A stretch of 5,023 bases of DNA from Oscillospiraceae bacterium (GTDB lineage: Bacteria > Bacillota > Clostridia > Oscillospirales > Oscillospiraceae). The stretch covers positions 1 through 5,023 of the forward strand of contig JAEDJB010000132.1 in the NCBI GenBank assembly GCA_016296565.1, read 5' to 3'. Below, one piece after another: positions 4,975 to 5,023 of this stretch. The notes beneath the pieces are model-generated. The model saw only the letters and a list, made by a program, of their open reading frames with translations. It was not told the origin of the DNA and searched no databases. Position 1 is the stretch's first letter. Each line of letters begins with the position of its first letter. Position numbers and translations under genes: made by a program.

Positions 4975-5023
4975 TTATACCCCCTTATAGATTTTGCCGC
5001 GAGGCCCGATTCTTTCAATCAGA
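4975..5023 (-). CDS. C-terminal end of an unidentified protein (cut by right edge)
   Basis: The minus strand reads LIERIGPRGKIYKGV and then TAA (4977-4975), open to the window edge. Its stop lies 3 nt before the ATG of the antitoxin-like gene, and that gene's ribosome site (4980-4986) lies within its last codons, the usual picture of an operon pair. Fifteen basic-rich residues are too few to name a family. In a toxin-antitoxin reading this would be the toxin, in toxin-first order; that is untested. Confidence 0.5.
   Translation of the reverse strand, partial: LIERIGPRGKIYKGV

Noticed and set aside
4653..5018. Minus-strand open frame of 121 codons at the right edge
   Set aside because: It overlaps the antitoxin-like gene in another frame and passes through two terminator hairpins. 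The competing frame has a ribosome site, a terminator at the right distance and a recognisable C-terminal pattern.
1..5023. CRISPR array, insertion sequence or transposase
   Set aside because: No regularly spaced direct repeats, no terminal inverted repeats around an open frame and no transposase or integrase motifs were seen on either strand.

Overview
The window looks like chromosomal DNA from a high-GC Firmicute, most likely a gut clostridial Oscillospiraceae-type bacterium (Flavonifractor, Lawsonibacter or Intestinimonas are plausible). The reasons are AGGAGG-type ribosome sites 6-8 nt before ATG, GC-rich codon use (sample lines count 62-72 % GC), a DUF951 protein, intrinsic terminators with strong U-runs and a tRNA gene with encoded CCA. 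The genus is an inference; no rRNA or species marker is present. Most of the window is ordinary core or housekeeping-like DNA.

Layout. Bases 1-896 (minus) hold an S1-type RNA-binding protein cut by the left edge. Bases 897-993 are a divergent promoter region with an inverted repeat. A tight plus-strand operon follows: DUF951 zinc-ribbon-like protein (994-1221), radical SAM protein (1211-2089, overlapping by 11 nt) and macrodomain ADP-ribose hydrolase-like protein (2106-2627). It ends at a strong terminator (2647-2691) that can also serve the convergent gene. That gene is a metallo-beta-lactamase-fold hydrolase (2708-3337, minus). Bases 3338-3539 form a second divergent promoter region. Next is a sugar-phosphate nucleotidyltransferase-like gene (3540-4469, plus), a GC-rich hairpin without a U-run, and tRNA-Leu(GAG) (4568-4651) with its own near-consensus promoter and terminator. 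On the minus strand at the right edge are a 65-residue antitoxin-like gene (4774-4971) with its own terminator and, 3 nt upstream of it, the last 15 codons of another gene.

Function. The DUF951-radical SAM-macrodomain operon is co-transcribed by its layout and probably translationally coupled, but the substrate of the radical SAM protein is unknown. The two most unusual protein details are the CX4CX2C spacing of its cysteine motif and an extra residue in the first metal-binding motif of the metallo-hydrolase (HxxHxDH instead of HxHxDH). The right edge drops to about 51 % GC just past the tRNA gene and carries an antitoxin-like gene with no toxin after it, so it may be acquired DNA. I do not see a clear new defence or mobile system; the accessory-looking part is the last 300 bases.
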